Assembly (NCBI GenBank): GCA_025526995.1
Contig: JAHLKG010000006.1
Coordinates: 434,001 to 498,000 of the forward strand
Direction of reading: 5' to 3'
Source: Powellomyces hirtus
Taxonomy: Eukaryota > Chytridiomycota > Chytridiomycetes > Spizellomycetales > Powellomycetaceae
Length of the DNA stretch: 64,000 nt
Part shown: positions 12,285 through 23,554 of the stretch, in pieces
Position numbering within the stretch: position 1 is the first letter of the stretch
Layout: the number at the start of each line of letters is the position of its first letter
Program-made: the position numbers and the translations under genes
The notes under the pieces: generated by a model
What the model was told of the DNA's origin: nothing
The model's input: the letters and a program-made list of their open reading frames with translations, nothing else
Database searches by the model: none

Positions 12285-12898
12285 TTACTGCACCTCCCAG
12301 CTTTTAACGAAGGGCTGTACGTACAATTTAATGCGATCAGCTTCGATCGTGTCACCACCGTCAAGTCTGAAAGACGGGTGGTCGACCACAAATGTCCATA
12401 CATCATCGCAAAACCGATATTCACGAAGATGACCCTGGAGGCGTGGTTCCGTATGATGAGGGAAGATTGTTGCAGCATGACCCTGCGCGGCAACCCTCAC
12501 GGAACGACTGCTCACCTTTATTATAGCTTTCGCCCTCACTTTGGTATGCAGAGCTTCGGCTATGGTAACGTCAAACTGCGAACAGCCAAACAGGTGATTT
12601 ACGGTTATTCTCATTCCACGAACTGAACAAAGCAACGACGGACTGCTTCTTCACGTCCGCAGTAAAAACAATAATTGTACTGTGCAGTCACTCCACGAGC
12701 GTCTCAACCAGGGTTTGTGCAGGAGAACCCTGTGCATCTCTAAAATAACTCATTTTGACCTCAAATGCTTACCTGTGCCAGGACCTTCATGGCCAATTGC
12801 GGATCCATATGGCTTTCAGTGATCAGTTCGTCAAGCGTATCCGTCAGCGCTGTGCCGAGGGACGACCGACGGTACAACTCATACTGTGTGGTAGTCAT
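12285..12898 (-). CDS. TOA2: Transcription initiation factor IIA small (gamma) subunit
   Basis: Three minus-strand exons (12898-12773, 12575-12516, 12434-12285) give 111 aa, close to the usual 109-122. TFIIA gamma pairs with the large subunit and stabilises TBP on the TATA box. The N-terminal helical part carries the classic [19 protein letters not shown] and [10 protein letters not shown] blocks. The C-terminal beta-barrel part carries [13 protein letters not shown]. Introns of 197 and 81 nt keep the frame. The end is slightly uncertain. After IKLY a GTACAG could be a donor, giving a different tail, so the read-through end is reported. It is divergent from DRS1. Confidence 0.93.
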
Positions 12899-13389
12899 GG
12901 GAAGTGGACCACTTGGGGGTGATGGGAGAGTTGTGTTGCCTCTAGATATACAGCTGGCGGGAGAGGGGAGAGTTTGAAACTAGCTTCTCCGCCTGATCAC
13001 GTGGCCCGCGCTCTTCGCATGCGAGAATGCGTGAAAACGTGCGACAAAACTAGCTATCTAGCAAGATGGAAACCTGGACATCTGTTTCCTTGGCCCCGAG
13101 GTTGCATGTGAGATCTTGCATTGGTACCAGGAGTGACATCTTGCATTGATATTTTGCTGATCTGTCTTCTCAAGCAACATTCTGAACATGTGCGCAGCAG
13201 TGTGCTTACGTGTTTTGACAGCAAGCACGTGATCCTAAGAGCACGCTCCGATTCTCGCCCAAGGCGAAAGTGCAAAAAACAAAAACAAAAACAAAGACAG
13301 AACAGAATTGTGGGTAATTTTCATAAAGACAGCACAACTTCTGTGAGCCATTTCAGTCAGGTTTAACTGGGTCCATATATACGTGTACG
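12899..13389. promoter_or_regulatory. Shared divergent promoter, TFIIA gamma / DRS1
   Basis: A 491-nt head-to-head region. CACGTG E-box cores lie at 12998-13003 (100 nt from the TFIIA ATG) and 13226-13231 (about 160 nt from the DRS1 ATG). The string ATCTTGCATTG is present twice (about 13112 and 13138). The factor that binds is unknown. Confidence 0.4.
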
Positions 13390-15838
13390 ATGGGGAAGGT
13401 TCAGAAGAAGCAACCGAAGAAGAAGGCCAACAAGGCAACCGCTGCAGTGAAAAGTGCAGGACCAAAACCGCTCGTACCTGCGAAGCCTGCATTCGATCCT
13501 CTCTCAATATCAACGCTCGAGGATGACGATGACGTGCCAATTTTTGATGAGGATGATGAGGATGAGGACGAGGATGACGAGGTTGACGGCGAGAAGAAGA
13601 CGGACATGGACGTTAATGCTGACTTTGACGAAGTAGTGTTTGGCGACGCCGACCCATTCCAAGCTGCTCTCGGAAGGAATATCTCGACATTTGGCGCACA
13701 AAGCGTTGCGCAAATTGAGGACGATGATGAAGACGATGAGGATGAGGACGCGGAAGCCGAGGGAGACGTCAGCGATGTCGACGACGAGGAGGTATTTGGC
13801 GGGGAGGAATTGGAGGAGGAGGACGGCGAAGATGAAGTGACAACCACGAAGAAGGCGCGGCGGTCAAAGCACGCCGCTGATGAAGGAGATGAGGAAGTCG
13901 ATGAGGCAGCCGACATCGTGCACGAGAAGCGAAAAGCCGAGTATTTTGCACCAGCGCCTGAAGTAGAGGATCCCACAGCCGCGGATAGCTTCACCAACAT
14001 GCGACTATCTCGACCCATTCTGAAGGGTATTGCATCAATGGGCTTTGTAAAGCCAACAGCCATTCAGGCGCGAACGATCCCTATCGCATTGCAAGGGACT
14101 GACATTTGCGGTTCCGCTGTAACTGGATCCGGAAAGACGGCCGCCTTCATCATCCCTGTCCTCGAGCGACTACTCTTCCGACCGAAGAACGTGGCGACAA
14201 CGAGAGTGCTCGTGCTCGTGCCTACCCGTGAATTGGGCGTACAATGTCACGCAGTTGCTGTCGCCCTCGCCAAATTCTCCGACATACAATTCTGTCTTTG
14301 TGTGGGAGGTCTGTCCAGTAAGACTCAGGAAGCAGAGCTGAGGAAGCGTCCCGACGTTGTCATCGCGACACCCGGTCGTCTGATCGATCACATTCACAAT
14401 TCTCGTTCCTTCAACCTTGATTCTGTGGAAATCCTCATCATGGACGAAGCTGACCGAATGCTCGAAGACGGATTCACGGCCGAGTTGAATGAAATCATCA
14501 AGCATACCCCCAAGAGCAGACAAACTATGCTTTTCTCCGCGACTATGACGGACAATGTTGACGATCTGATCAAGCTGTCCCTAAACCGGCCTGTGCGTTT
14601 GTTCGTTGACACTTCAACATCGATCGCCAGCCGTTTGGTTCAAGAATTCATCCGTGTCCGTTCCCACCGGGAAGATAGTCGCCCCGCTATTCTTGGAGCG
14701 TTGTGCACGAGGACATACAAATCGCACACCATTGTCTTCTTCAGAAGCAAAGCCGCTGCACACCACATGAAGATTGTCTTCACTCTTCTTGGCCTGAAAG
14801 CAGCTGAACTGCACGGAAACCTAACACAAGCACAGCGTCTTGAGGCCCTCGAAAGCTTCCGCGATCAGAAAGTTGACTTCCTTCTCGCTACTGACCTTGC
14901 CTCCCGTGGTCTCGACATCAATGGAATCAAGACTGTCATCAACTACGATATGCCCAAAAACTACGCCCAGTACGTGCATCGTATTGGTCGAACAGCTCGT
15001 GGTGGTGCCGGTGGACGCGCCGTCAGTCTTGTGGGTGAGGCCGATCGAAATGTGTTGAAAATGGCAATCAAGAACTCGCGAGACGAGGTCAAGCACCGAA
15101 TCGTACCATCTTCTGTTGTCACAAAATATGAGACAAAAATCTCGGGCCTTGAGGACGATGTCAAGGCTACGTATGCTCAGGAAGCGCACGACCGAGACAT
15201 CCGCAACGCTGACATGCAGATAACGCGCATGCAGAATATGATCCTTCACGAAGATGAGATCAAGTCCAAACCGGCGAAGACATGGTTTTTGAACTCTAAG
15301 GAGGTCGCTGCTGAGAAGGAAAAGGGTCTTGCCAAGCACAATGCCAACTTTGGTGACGCGTCCAACAAGCGCAAGGCAGACGATGTAAGCAGATCTTCGT
15401 AAACTTTGCCCATGCTTTGTTCTGACCATAATACGCTTTTCTCCTTAGGACGCTCCCAAGCGTGGCAAATTCGACGGCCTCTCTCGCAAACAAAAACGAA
15501 CAAAAATTGCCCGAGAAGAGGATGCTAAAGAACTCGCATCGCAAGCCCGCCATGCACGGTCTGCCAAACACAAAGCTCGACCGGCCCGCCTCAACGCCGA
15601 GGCTCCTGCCAAACCTTCTACCCCTGCTCCGAAACCAAAACGGAAAGCCACTGAATCGGTTGGATTCAATGCCGAGATGATGAATACAAATAAAAAGCAA
15701 CCCGCTGCTGCCGCTAAACGAGCTGCGGCGAAACCGGCGGCGGCTGCCAAAGAGAAGGAAGTTAAAGCGGACCGCAGATTGGGCAAGTTGAAGAGCGTGA
15801 AAGGCTTCAAGAGCAAGAGCAAACATAAGCGGCGATAA
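13390..15838 (+). CDS. DRS1: DEAD-box RNA helicase Drs1 (DDX27), ribosome biogenesis
   Basis: Two exons (13390-15384, 15449-15838) give 794 aa. Drs1 acts in the nucleolus in 60S pre-ribosome maturation and 27S rRNA processing. Residues 1 to about 175 are acidic and low-complexity with basic patches. The helicase core follows with every motif: Q motif (GFVKPTAIQ), motif I GSGKT (about 246-250), PTRELG, TPGRL, DEAD (motif II), SAT (III), RGLDI (V) and HRIGRTARGG (VI). The C-terminus, mostly exon 2, is Lys/Arg/Ala-rich, as in Drs1 homologues. The intron is 64 nt (GTAAGC...CTTAG). The order of acidic head, core and basic tail separates it from other DEAD-box helicases. Confidence 0.95.
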
Positions 15839-16015
15839 TCTCTCCTCTTCGCTTAGTGTACATACAGCAGTGGATGAGACCCAGCGACAACTGGCCCGGG
15901 ACATGCTAGCTACCGTAGCTACTACTAGACACACTACACATGCGCTACACGGCGGTTACTCTAACCGGGGAACGTGTCCACCGCAACCCACACAACTTGA
16001 CTAGTTCCTATGGGC

Positions 16016-16534
16016 CTAGCGGGAATCTCTTGATACGTAGGTTTCCTGAACCTGACGCATGCTGCCGGGCTGCAAGTAATATGCTATTAGTTTACCTGAA
16101 GTTAGTCGAAGAAGGATGCTGTCAAAACATAGTCGTACCGCTGTACCGTTCGAGTTCCTGAAGCACAGCGGTCGGATGGCCGGATCCTGCACGCACTCGA
16201 TCTGGCACGTTTCCTCTGAGACCCAAACGCGGTCCTGGAATGTGCATGTCATAAACACCTTCCCGCGGCAGGCCCAGACGTCTTCTTTGGGAGTACAGCT
16301 CGTGCCGAGTAGTCCATTCGTACTGTTGTTGTTACTGTTGCTCTTGTGGCCCTTTTGGTCGGGACTGTCAATTCCACGCATTTGTACACCACCAACGTTC
16401 TTCTTTGCGAACAACGAACGAGGGTATGCGCACGTGCCAACTCCCTTGAATGTCGGAAGGCCTGAAGCTTGGTGCTGTTGCAGAACCAGCACTAAGGCCA
16501 GGATAATCGTGTACAGCAATGTTGTGTGAAGCAT
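16016..16534 (-). CDS. Small secreted cysteine-containing protein, unknown function
   Basis: A 172-aa single-exon frame. Residues 1-25 are a clear signal peptide (MLHTTLLYTIILALVLVLQ). The mature part has an Asn/Ser stretch and then a compact Cys/Trp segment, with spacing CTPKEDVWACRGKVFMTC followed by WVSEETC and ECVQDPAIRPLC. This recalls the disulfide-rich repeats at the ends of fungal extracellular proteins, but no family is recognised. The last about 35 residues look less coding-like, so a 3' intron is possible. It is convergent with DRS1. It could act outside the cell in host or substrate contact, which is inference only. Confidence 0.6.
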   Translation of the reverse strand: MLHTTLLYTIILALVLVLQQHQASGLPTFKGVGTCAYPRSLFAKKNVGGVQMRGIDSPDQKGHKSNSNNNSTNGLLGTSCTPKEDVWACRGKVFMTCTFQDRVWVSEETCQIECVQDPAIRPLCFRNSNGTAVRLCFDSILLRLTSGKLIAYYLQPGSMRQVQETYVSRDSR

Positions 16535-16914
16535 GTTGGTATAAGTGATGTTGTCTCTAGTTGAAAAGTTAGGGATTTCACGAGAAGCGACAGATGTGAG
16601 AGTGGGAAACGGACGAGGAAGACAAACGACTTGCGCGGGGAAATAATGGAAAGAGAACGGGATGCCTGCCTCCGCGGGCTTTCATTCAAAGAATCCAGGG
16701 TCATTTGCGCTAATACAAGCTTTCGCAGGGTTGTTTCTGCAAATACCCGTGTATAGTTTTATCGAACGAGGCGTCGCGACACATGTCAGCGAAACTCTAT
16801 CTCGAGGTCGAGGGTCCGTTGGGGAGACGAGACGTTCACCGATGATTACCTCATCATGGTGAACGAATACATACATGGCAAATCCGAGATGATAGCGCAG
16901 AGACAAGGGAACCT
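16535..16914. other. Intergenic region
   Basis: 380 nt upstream of the secreted protein gene and next to the minisatellite. Nothing recognised. Confidence 0.35.
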
Positions 16915-17345
16915 GTGAACTCTTTACACCGCTGGGAGGATGGGCGGAAGAAGACTCTTTGCACCGCCAAGAGGCTGGGAGGGAGCGTATCACACATAGG
17001 ACTCTTTATACTGCCGCAAGGGCTGGGAGGGAGAGATCCGGGAAAAAACGGGCTCTCTACCGCCGAAAGGGCTTGGAGGGAGAATATCGCACTCTTTACA
17101 CCGCCGGAGGTCGGGGGGGGGGGGGGGGGAGAAGATGAGCATCTCAAAAGATCTCTTTACACCGCCGAAGGCTGGGAGGGAGAGGACTCTAAAGGACTCT
17201 TTACACGGCTAGCTGGGGGCAGAGAACCCTAAAGACACCGCCAAAGGCTGGGAGGGAGAGAATCCCAGAAATTTCTTTACACCCCTGGCTGGGAGAGAAA
17301 GTATCCTGGGAGATTCTTTACACCGCGGAAGGCTGGCAGTGAAAG
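16915..17345. repeat. Degenerate GC-rich minisatellite
   Basis: About ten imperfect copies of a unit built around CTCTTTACACCGCC followed by AAGGCTGGGAGGGAGAG, at irregular spacing of roughly 35-58 nt (copies start near 16920, 16955, 17001, 17053, 17092, 17150, 17197, 17236, 17272 and 17314). A run of 17 G lies inside (17113-17129). Open frames through it are by-products of the repeat. Confidence 0.8.
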
Positions 17346-17971
17346 AAACTTGTTAAGAGCGAACGTGCGGGCTGTGGATGGTACGGGCGACGCACCTGCT
17401 GCTCCACTCACTAAGCGGGCAGTCAATTAGCTGCTATTACAAGCAACTACAATAGTAGCTGCATTAAACACGTCACTGGCAGCTCGGGAGCCTCTGCATC
17501 ACCCAAACATCGGAATAATAATGAATTCGTACATAGTTCTCGTGGTTTCTGCTATGGTACAACGTGTTTGGCCGGCGTGGCTGCAAATGCGTTCATCTTT
17601 CCATGTAGCAGCGAAGCAGAAGAACTGCAGTGCATAGGGAATAAAGGATGACTAGGGTCTTGCAAATTGAAGTACAAGCACAAACTACCGTTGTGTTGAA
17701 CCACGCTCGACATCTGGGGGCATGATGGCTGGCCTTGGGGTTCCTCGTGAGAACTGCCATGAACAGTAAAGGTTCCAATCCTTACTTTTCTGACATCGTT
17801 GCCTCCCTTCAGCGACCGCCTGTTCTGCTGCACATCATGTATCTGCACCTGAACGGTTCCAACCTTCCAACAATGGCATCAGCACCAGCGTCAGCAACAC
17901 CAGCAGCCTCGACACAACCTCATGGGAGGAAGGCGGATCATCATTAGAGAGCGTGTTAAGCTGTAATAGAA
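17346..17971. other. Intergenic region before the F-box-like pseudogene
   Basis: No supportable gene. A frame with Ser/Ala/Pro-rich content (about 17735-17947) is in phase with the downstream pseudogene and might be its eroded 5' end, but it shows no conserved motif. Confidence 0.3.
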
Positions 17972-19330
17972 ATGAATGTGCATTGGAAATACATCCCATT
18001 ATCAAAATTCTCTCTTGCAAGAATGTGTTTGACTCTAAAGGCGACGCAGGACATGCATGCGGCCCTTGTGGAAGAAGCGAGGGTGGAGAAGGAAGCGAAA
18101 TTAGAGCGAAGGAGACTAGAAATCGTGCGGATTGAGCGGGATTTGGAAGAACGGGAGGTCGTTTGCAAATAGGTTCTGCCTGGTACACGTCGCTGCCGAA
18201 AAGACGTCTCATTATTCAATATTTGACTTTTTCTGAGGTTTCCGCTTGACTTATTACCCTGCGAGCTGCTCGTTGATATTTTGCGCTTCTAGGCACGGAA
18301 GAACCACTAGATAGATCTCGCTACGGCCAGCCGATTCTATCGTGACTTTATCTTCTCCTCTGTCCCCCTATGGCGTAACGTATTTCGCAGATGCTTCGCA
18401 TTTTACTCGATTGGATATATTAGATGAAGGAGTTCAGCAATTTTTGGCGGAAATACGTTGACTAAAGAGGTGCTCGGAGAGGTAAGACCTGTTCATCAAG
18501 CGTTCACGAATGCAACTGAAGAAGCAGTTCGGATGGTCGTGCGAGCTTGTCCGGGTCGGCCAAAGATTACCTTCACCACGACGAACGTGTCGTGTCTTGA
18601 ACGACTTGCGCAACTTTGTGCTGGTAAGTGCAGCCATGGCGTTTTGTGAAGATCAACGTTGTCGCTGAGGGAAAACAAAACGTTGCTAGAGGAAGCATGG
18701 TTTGCATCCGATCTGTGGTCTTGTACCTCCGTTCTGCAACCTAAAGCGGCTGACGACACATCATCACGGTCCGTCGACACCGAACTCTTGCCTGAAAAAA
18801 TCGACGAATGAGTCATGTGTCTTGGGCCATCGAATCCTGCGCGGCAAATGCATTGTCGCAACAGCTCTTGTGGCGGACCGGTCTTTGAATACTGCGATTT
18901 CTGCTGAAACGAGGACCGGCGCTTCCGGTGCAAAAATGGTGTTCAGATTGGCTGCAGATCGGGGTACAGCTGCCCAAGATGTACCATGATGTATCGCAAC
19001 GAGTGCACCGGCATTACCTGGCCGGTGCACAGTGATGCTGACGATGAAGTCTCGGACGTAACTGACGTCGGCAAGGCACCGAATGGCGAAGGGGAAGCTA
19101 CCGAACTGGCATCCGATTGCGCCAGCACCGCCATCGTCGATACACATTGCAGCAAGCATCAGACCAACTGTGGGTATTGTGAGTTTCTGATCTGCAAAGA
19201 CTGCAGTCATCAGGCATTCAAAAAACGTAAGAAAATACCCATCCTCGTTCATGAATACTGTCTAGGGGAAGTAAGACTCGACCGAAAATGTCAGAATTCG
19301 ATCTGTGTCAAATATGGAATTCGTAATTAG
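17972..19330 (+). pseudogene. Decayed F-box-like gene with Cys-rich C-terminus
   Basis: One reading frame holds a charged coiled-coil-like stretch (about 18060-18160), an F-box-like stretch (LPCELLVDILRF at about 18255-18290, then DLATASRFYRDF and VPLWRNVF at about 18314-18400) and a Cys/His-rich tail (HCSKHQTNCGYCEFLICKDC at about 19143-19202). It is broken by stops at 18170, 18224, 18290, 18308, 18425, 18647, 18809 and 18905 but shows no frameshift. The stop at 18647 could lie in an intron (GTAAGT at 18623, CTAG near 18688). The others are unexplained. F-box proteins recruit substrates to SCF ubiquitin ligases. Because several breaks fall inside or right beside the F-box, it is called a pseudogene. 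A multi-exon live gene with a different structure is not excluded. Confidence 0.45.
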
Positions 19331-19588
19331 GAATTGGGTCAATTGGTAATTTTTCTGTGCCATTTTCTGTAGCTCTTTCTGGGAGTAGACTCCTCGCACT
19401 GCATATCACCAAGGCATTTGTATCTGAGCACAATACATTCCACCTTCTCAGCACTTTTGCAATATGAAATAATCTGCGCTTGCACACTTCAAACAGGGAA
19501 CTTTCATAGTGTTGCACATAACACTAGAGCAGATGAACATTCCGCCCACCCATGTCCTAAATAAAATATAACAAGAAAAAATATAGAG

Positions 19589-21167
19589 TCATGTCGTCAT
19601 CTGTCGTTTGGACCCCGCGTTACTGCTCTTCAAAGATGATGCCGCTATCGGCTCGGGATAATACGGCGGATGTGGGTGTTTTACCCGCGGAACCACCTTG
19701 AAAATCTGATCGGCGACTGCGAGAAATGGAACTGCTCGGTCAAGGACACATTTGGCCAGAACCTGAGGAAGGGGAAAAAAGCGATAGATCCTACCTCTGA
19801 ATCCCTCTCGCAACCTTCGTTCTTCAAGTTGGGCTTGTTTTGTGTCCAAAAAGCCTGTCTCAACCCTCAGTGTTGGTTGCAAGGGTTTGGACAGCACGCG
19901 GCTGAGTTCCCGTTCAATCTAAACAAAGCAGCGATCCAATTCATTCCCTGATGTGCAGGAGCGTGTGGTATTATGATGTCCGTGCCTACCAAAAACGGGC
20001 CCTGTGACCGCTTTGAATCACCGTCCACATCCGGATCCGCTTCCTCTCCTTGCCACTGCATCTGCAACGGCGGTCCTTTATAGTTCCGCACGCCGACATG
20101 ATCTCTCACCCACTCCTTCAAAGCCGTGCTGTGCTTGAGACTCGGTTCCGGAATATACAATGGTGGAAGCAGAATCTTCTCATGTATCTTTCTCAACGGG
20201 GGTATCATGGCCGTGTATGTTCCGCCGGACGAGCGAGGAGATGCTCGTTGATGTGATGGCTGTTTGGTCTGGTCGAGCAAATCGTTTACCGATCCGTGTT
20301 CTCTTTCAACCGTGACGTTCACTGTTCGCCGTTGGCCAACCTCGCCTGAATAGATGCCCGGCACGTCCTTTGTCCCGAGAAGATGGTGTCGTGTGCCTGC
20401 AAGTCGGTCGGCTTTCTGAGCAGCGAGGGATGCGAGATAGGCTTGTTGCTGCTGTTCTTGCTCAACGAGGTGCTGTGCGAGGTGTTCTCGAAGGGATTCC
20501 ATCTATGTGGAGAAAGACACGCATGAGGACCCAGAAATCAAGCAGCGGAAGGTGACAGAAAGACAACTTGCCTTCTGTTTTACACCCTCAATATACGCTT
20601 TCCGTTTGTAGTAGTCAAAAACGTGTGCCCTGGTCCGATATCCCCGCCATCTAAGCGACACGCTCGCTAATGAGTTTCCATACATCTCCACTTCGCACTG
20701 TCCTCGTCAAGGACTCACATCCGCTGGACTTGAACCGCCATATCAAAGTAGTATGACATCCGTCGCTCTGTATCACGGGCTACTATCAAACGTTCCAGTA
20801 GCTCACGGCCGCGGTAACCCCGGTGATACCGCTGAATTGTGGTTGCGGCAGTACTGGCGGAACGAGGGAGAAACTGGACATCAACAAGAACATCATCCGA
20901 TGTGCGACGTGTGGATTTGGACTCACTTTAGGTTCTCCAGACGGCTCCGCACCACGAACCCGCGCCATGCTTTTTGTATTATGATAGCTGCACTATGCTC
21001 TTCATCGCGGTGAAGCTCGGCATCGCTGCATTATGTCTGATTACTTTTTGACTGAAGGCATAGGGATTGGGCATGACTTCGCTTCATCAGTACCTGGCCA
21101 TTTGAAAGAACTGCTCCACAATGTCAATCCCTTTTCTCGGCCATATTCGCGCAAATGATAAAGCCAT
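19589..21167 (-). CDS. SPATA17: SPATA17-like IQ-motif flagellar protein
   Basis: Six minus-strand exons (21167-21094, 21025-20927, 20853-20719, 20650-20572, 20502-19990, 19918-19589) give 409 aa. SPATA17 is a calmodulin-binding-type protein found in flagellated and ciliated organisms and linked to the axoneme. Three IQ motifs are visible: IIIQKAWRGFVVR, TIQRYHRGYRGRE and VQVQRIWRGYRTR. After the third comes the family block HHLLGTKDVPGIYSG, then SQGPF and PLQPTLRVET, in the same order as animal SPATA17. The intron before MESLREH has a GC donor (AAG|GCAAGT). Every junction keeps phase. It is convergent with the F-box-like pseudogene. Axonemal location is inferred from homologues. Confidence 0.85.
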
Positions 21168-21498
21168 TATTGTGACACGTTTCCCGGTGGTCGTCGATTC
21201 TTGATCTTGCTGTTTTCTCAACCTTTCACAGAGACACCCACCAAAATGCTCGAAAGCGGAACTTGCGATGGATGGTTACGTAAGCGTGGCGTTTACCTCG
21301 AAAGCCACAAACCGGGGTATTTCGAACAATCAGATTTTAGACAGCCATTTGAGAGTAGAGATTGGTGATGGGGTGGAAACAGATATACAAGACACGAAGC
21401 CACAAGATGGGCAAAACGGCGGGGAGATAAGAACGATTATCCGGGTCACCAATCAACCAAATTGCTAATAAGGGAGAAGAGTAACTGGAAGACCAAGT
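21168..21498. other. 5' flank of the SPATA17-like gene
   Basis: 331 nt between the start of the SPATA17-like gene and the end of the sorting nexin gene. Nothing recognised. Confidence 0.35.
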
Positions 21499-23554
21499 TC
21501 ACTGTTGAATTTTCTCAACTTCCGCCTTAGCGTCAGTCCAAGCTTCAACGGCCTTTTGGCAAAACCTGCGCTGTGCGATTGCATACGCAAGAAGCGCGTT
21601 CCTCAGATCACTAATCTTGTGCATCTGAAATCGATCCAGGTCCGTCTGTATTTCTTCGTTAGCAAGTTCCAGTTCCTGCCGGCATAACGTGCGCTGCGCT
21701 TCGAGTGTGGCGATTCGATCTTTTGTCCGTGAGATGTTGTTACGACGCGTCGCGGCAGGATCATTGTCAATGAACGAGTTGATGGTGGCGATGATCCCGC
21801 CGCCGGGGGTTGACGCTGATGCGGTCGAGGAGTTGCGCGAGTGATGATGGTGATGCCCACTACCATGTGCACCTTCAGCGTTCAGCACTGCAGAGAGTCT
21901 TTGCGCTTCAGACTCAGAGGCTTCAAGCTTTTGCAGACTGCTTTGCTTTCGGATGAGCGAATCCGAGAGCGTCTCGTACTCGACGTGCTTTTTGTGCCGC
22001 CATTTGAGCAGCGTGTCAACAGACTTTGAGTACTGAGTGTATTCCTGGAGTGGACTCGCGAAATCCGCATCGAGGGCGCGGGAGAGATGATGGGTAGCTG
22101 CAATTGTGGAGTCAACCGCTTGGCCAACCTGTTCAATGCCATGAGCCAGCACGTTTTCGGACAAAGACCACCCATTGTAGGCGGCCCCTAGATCAGAGTA
22201 GGTGCTTCCCATTTCATCCAAATGCTTGCTCATGTTCTTGTGCACCTTATATGTGTGGTTGATTTGAGATGCAAATCGAGCCGTGTAGTCCTCCGCTGAC
22301 ACAAAATGAGGGTCTTTAACAAGAGAAAACGGACGGAGATATCAGCGCAAATCGTCCGTGAAGCGCACGTCAAAGTGACTTACCAGGCCTCTTGAGGGCG
22401 CCCTTATCACTGACTTTTACGGAAGTGTCCTTCCGCTTCAGATAAGAGCTGAGGCCTGAATCTGCAAGAATGTCGCTCCACGTCGCCCCGCCCTCCAAAA
22501 ATCTGTGGAATATGTGTTCTTCCCCTAACACGGGATGGGCTGCCACGCGGTTCAGGAAAGATTGTAGCATGCGTTTACGCTGTTCGATGATCTGAGGATC
22601 CTCTTTGGCTTTTTTCGGCTTTGCCGCATAGTCGGCCACGGAATGCTTCGTTGGTATCGGTGGAATCACTGCGGTTGGGTGCAGCTTTGTCAACAAGGTT
22701 CGAAACCCTTCAAACTCGGAATATCTATGTTTGCTCTCCAGCTGCGCAGAGTCGTCCGTAAAGCGCGTGAGGATGATATAGGCGATGTATGCGCCGCCTG
22801 ACATGTCATTACATTTGAGAGCCTGCAAGGAAGAGCGATCATATCAGCGACGCGTCCGACAACAAGAATAGAAGCGGACAGCCGTAGTGTCCCAGACGTT
22901 CTTGCTCTCTCGATCATTGGAAACTCATGATGAACTTCCGCGCACTTGCTTCAACATTCAAAGTTGTACGAACCTGTTCAATCGTGATAACAGGCTTCGC
23001 CTCTTTCCCCTCGATCCCCGTCAATACTGGTAAGAAAGCCGTGGACGGCGTATCATGTATCTGCCTATCCAACTGACAGCAAGGGCCATTCTTCTTTCTC
23101 CGCTCATCCTGACGCCCAAAGACGTTGTCAATAGATGAGACTGCGGGAGGAGAGCTTCCGGTCACATTGCTAGTAAACGATGGCGCTCCGTCTTCATCCT
23201 CGCTCTGCTGTGCGGACGCGCTCATTGCGGAGGATGGACGACGTGGAGAGGAAGGGATCGAGAAAGTCGCGTTGTTGCTGCCCTGTGACTGATGAGTCTC
23301 ACGGCTATATGGGACTTGGGACGGGGGTGGTGTTTCTGCGCGTCGACTTCCAATTGAGGGAGTTTGCACCGTCAACGTTTGTGAGACCACTCTTGTGTCA
23401 CTCCACAGCCTCTCTACCTTCTACTTCTGTCCTCCGGAAAAGCGTCAGGGTTGGAGTTTGGATGTCTTTCTGAGCTTGTCAAGGGATCGCTGCCGTTACT
23501 GTTCTGCTGGGCTCGTGAGTTTGCGGAACGCAGGAGGGAAGGACCGATAAGCAT
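21499..23554 (-). CDS. Sorting nexin, Snx41/Atg20 type (PX-BAR)
   Basis: The coding exons seen are 22313-21499, 22822-22384 and one running up from 22975. They bind PI3P membranes in endosomal recycling and selective autophagy. The PX domain has HRYSEFEGFRTLL and the PP-loop VIPPIPTKHSVADYA. The helical BAR part (VSAEDYTARFASQINHTYK and onward) forms a long coiled coil with a His-rich insert. The PX loop with ADYA and the QIIEQRKRMLQSFLNR block favour Snx41/Atg20 over Snx4. The N-terminal about 130 residues are Ser/Pro-rich. The 5' end is not settled: an ATG at 23554 opens a suitable Ser/Asn-rich frame, but its splice to the next exon was not resolved, and an internal ATG near 23224 is the fallback start. 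Confidence 0.85.

Noticed and set aside
13401..14063. 220-aa Ser-rich minus-strand frame
   Set aside because: Antisense to the acidic repeats of DRS1; poly-Ser arises from GAN codons.
16915..17345. CRISPR-like array
   Set aside because: Units are degenerate and irregular, without constant repeats and unique spacers, in a eukaryotic genome; a minisatellite fits.
18170..18907. Stop-codon recoding (TAG/TGA read as sense) to explain the F-box-like frame
   Set aside because: TAG and TGA serve as normal ends of intact genes in this window (mitochondrial carrier, oxysterol-binding protein, kynureninase, crescerin), so a pseudogene is the simpler reading.
22690..22720. GGTTCGAAACCC resembling a tRNA B box
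   Set aside because: It lies inside the PX-domain exon and no A box or cloverleaf fits around it.
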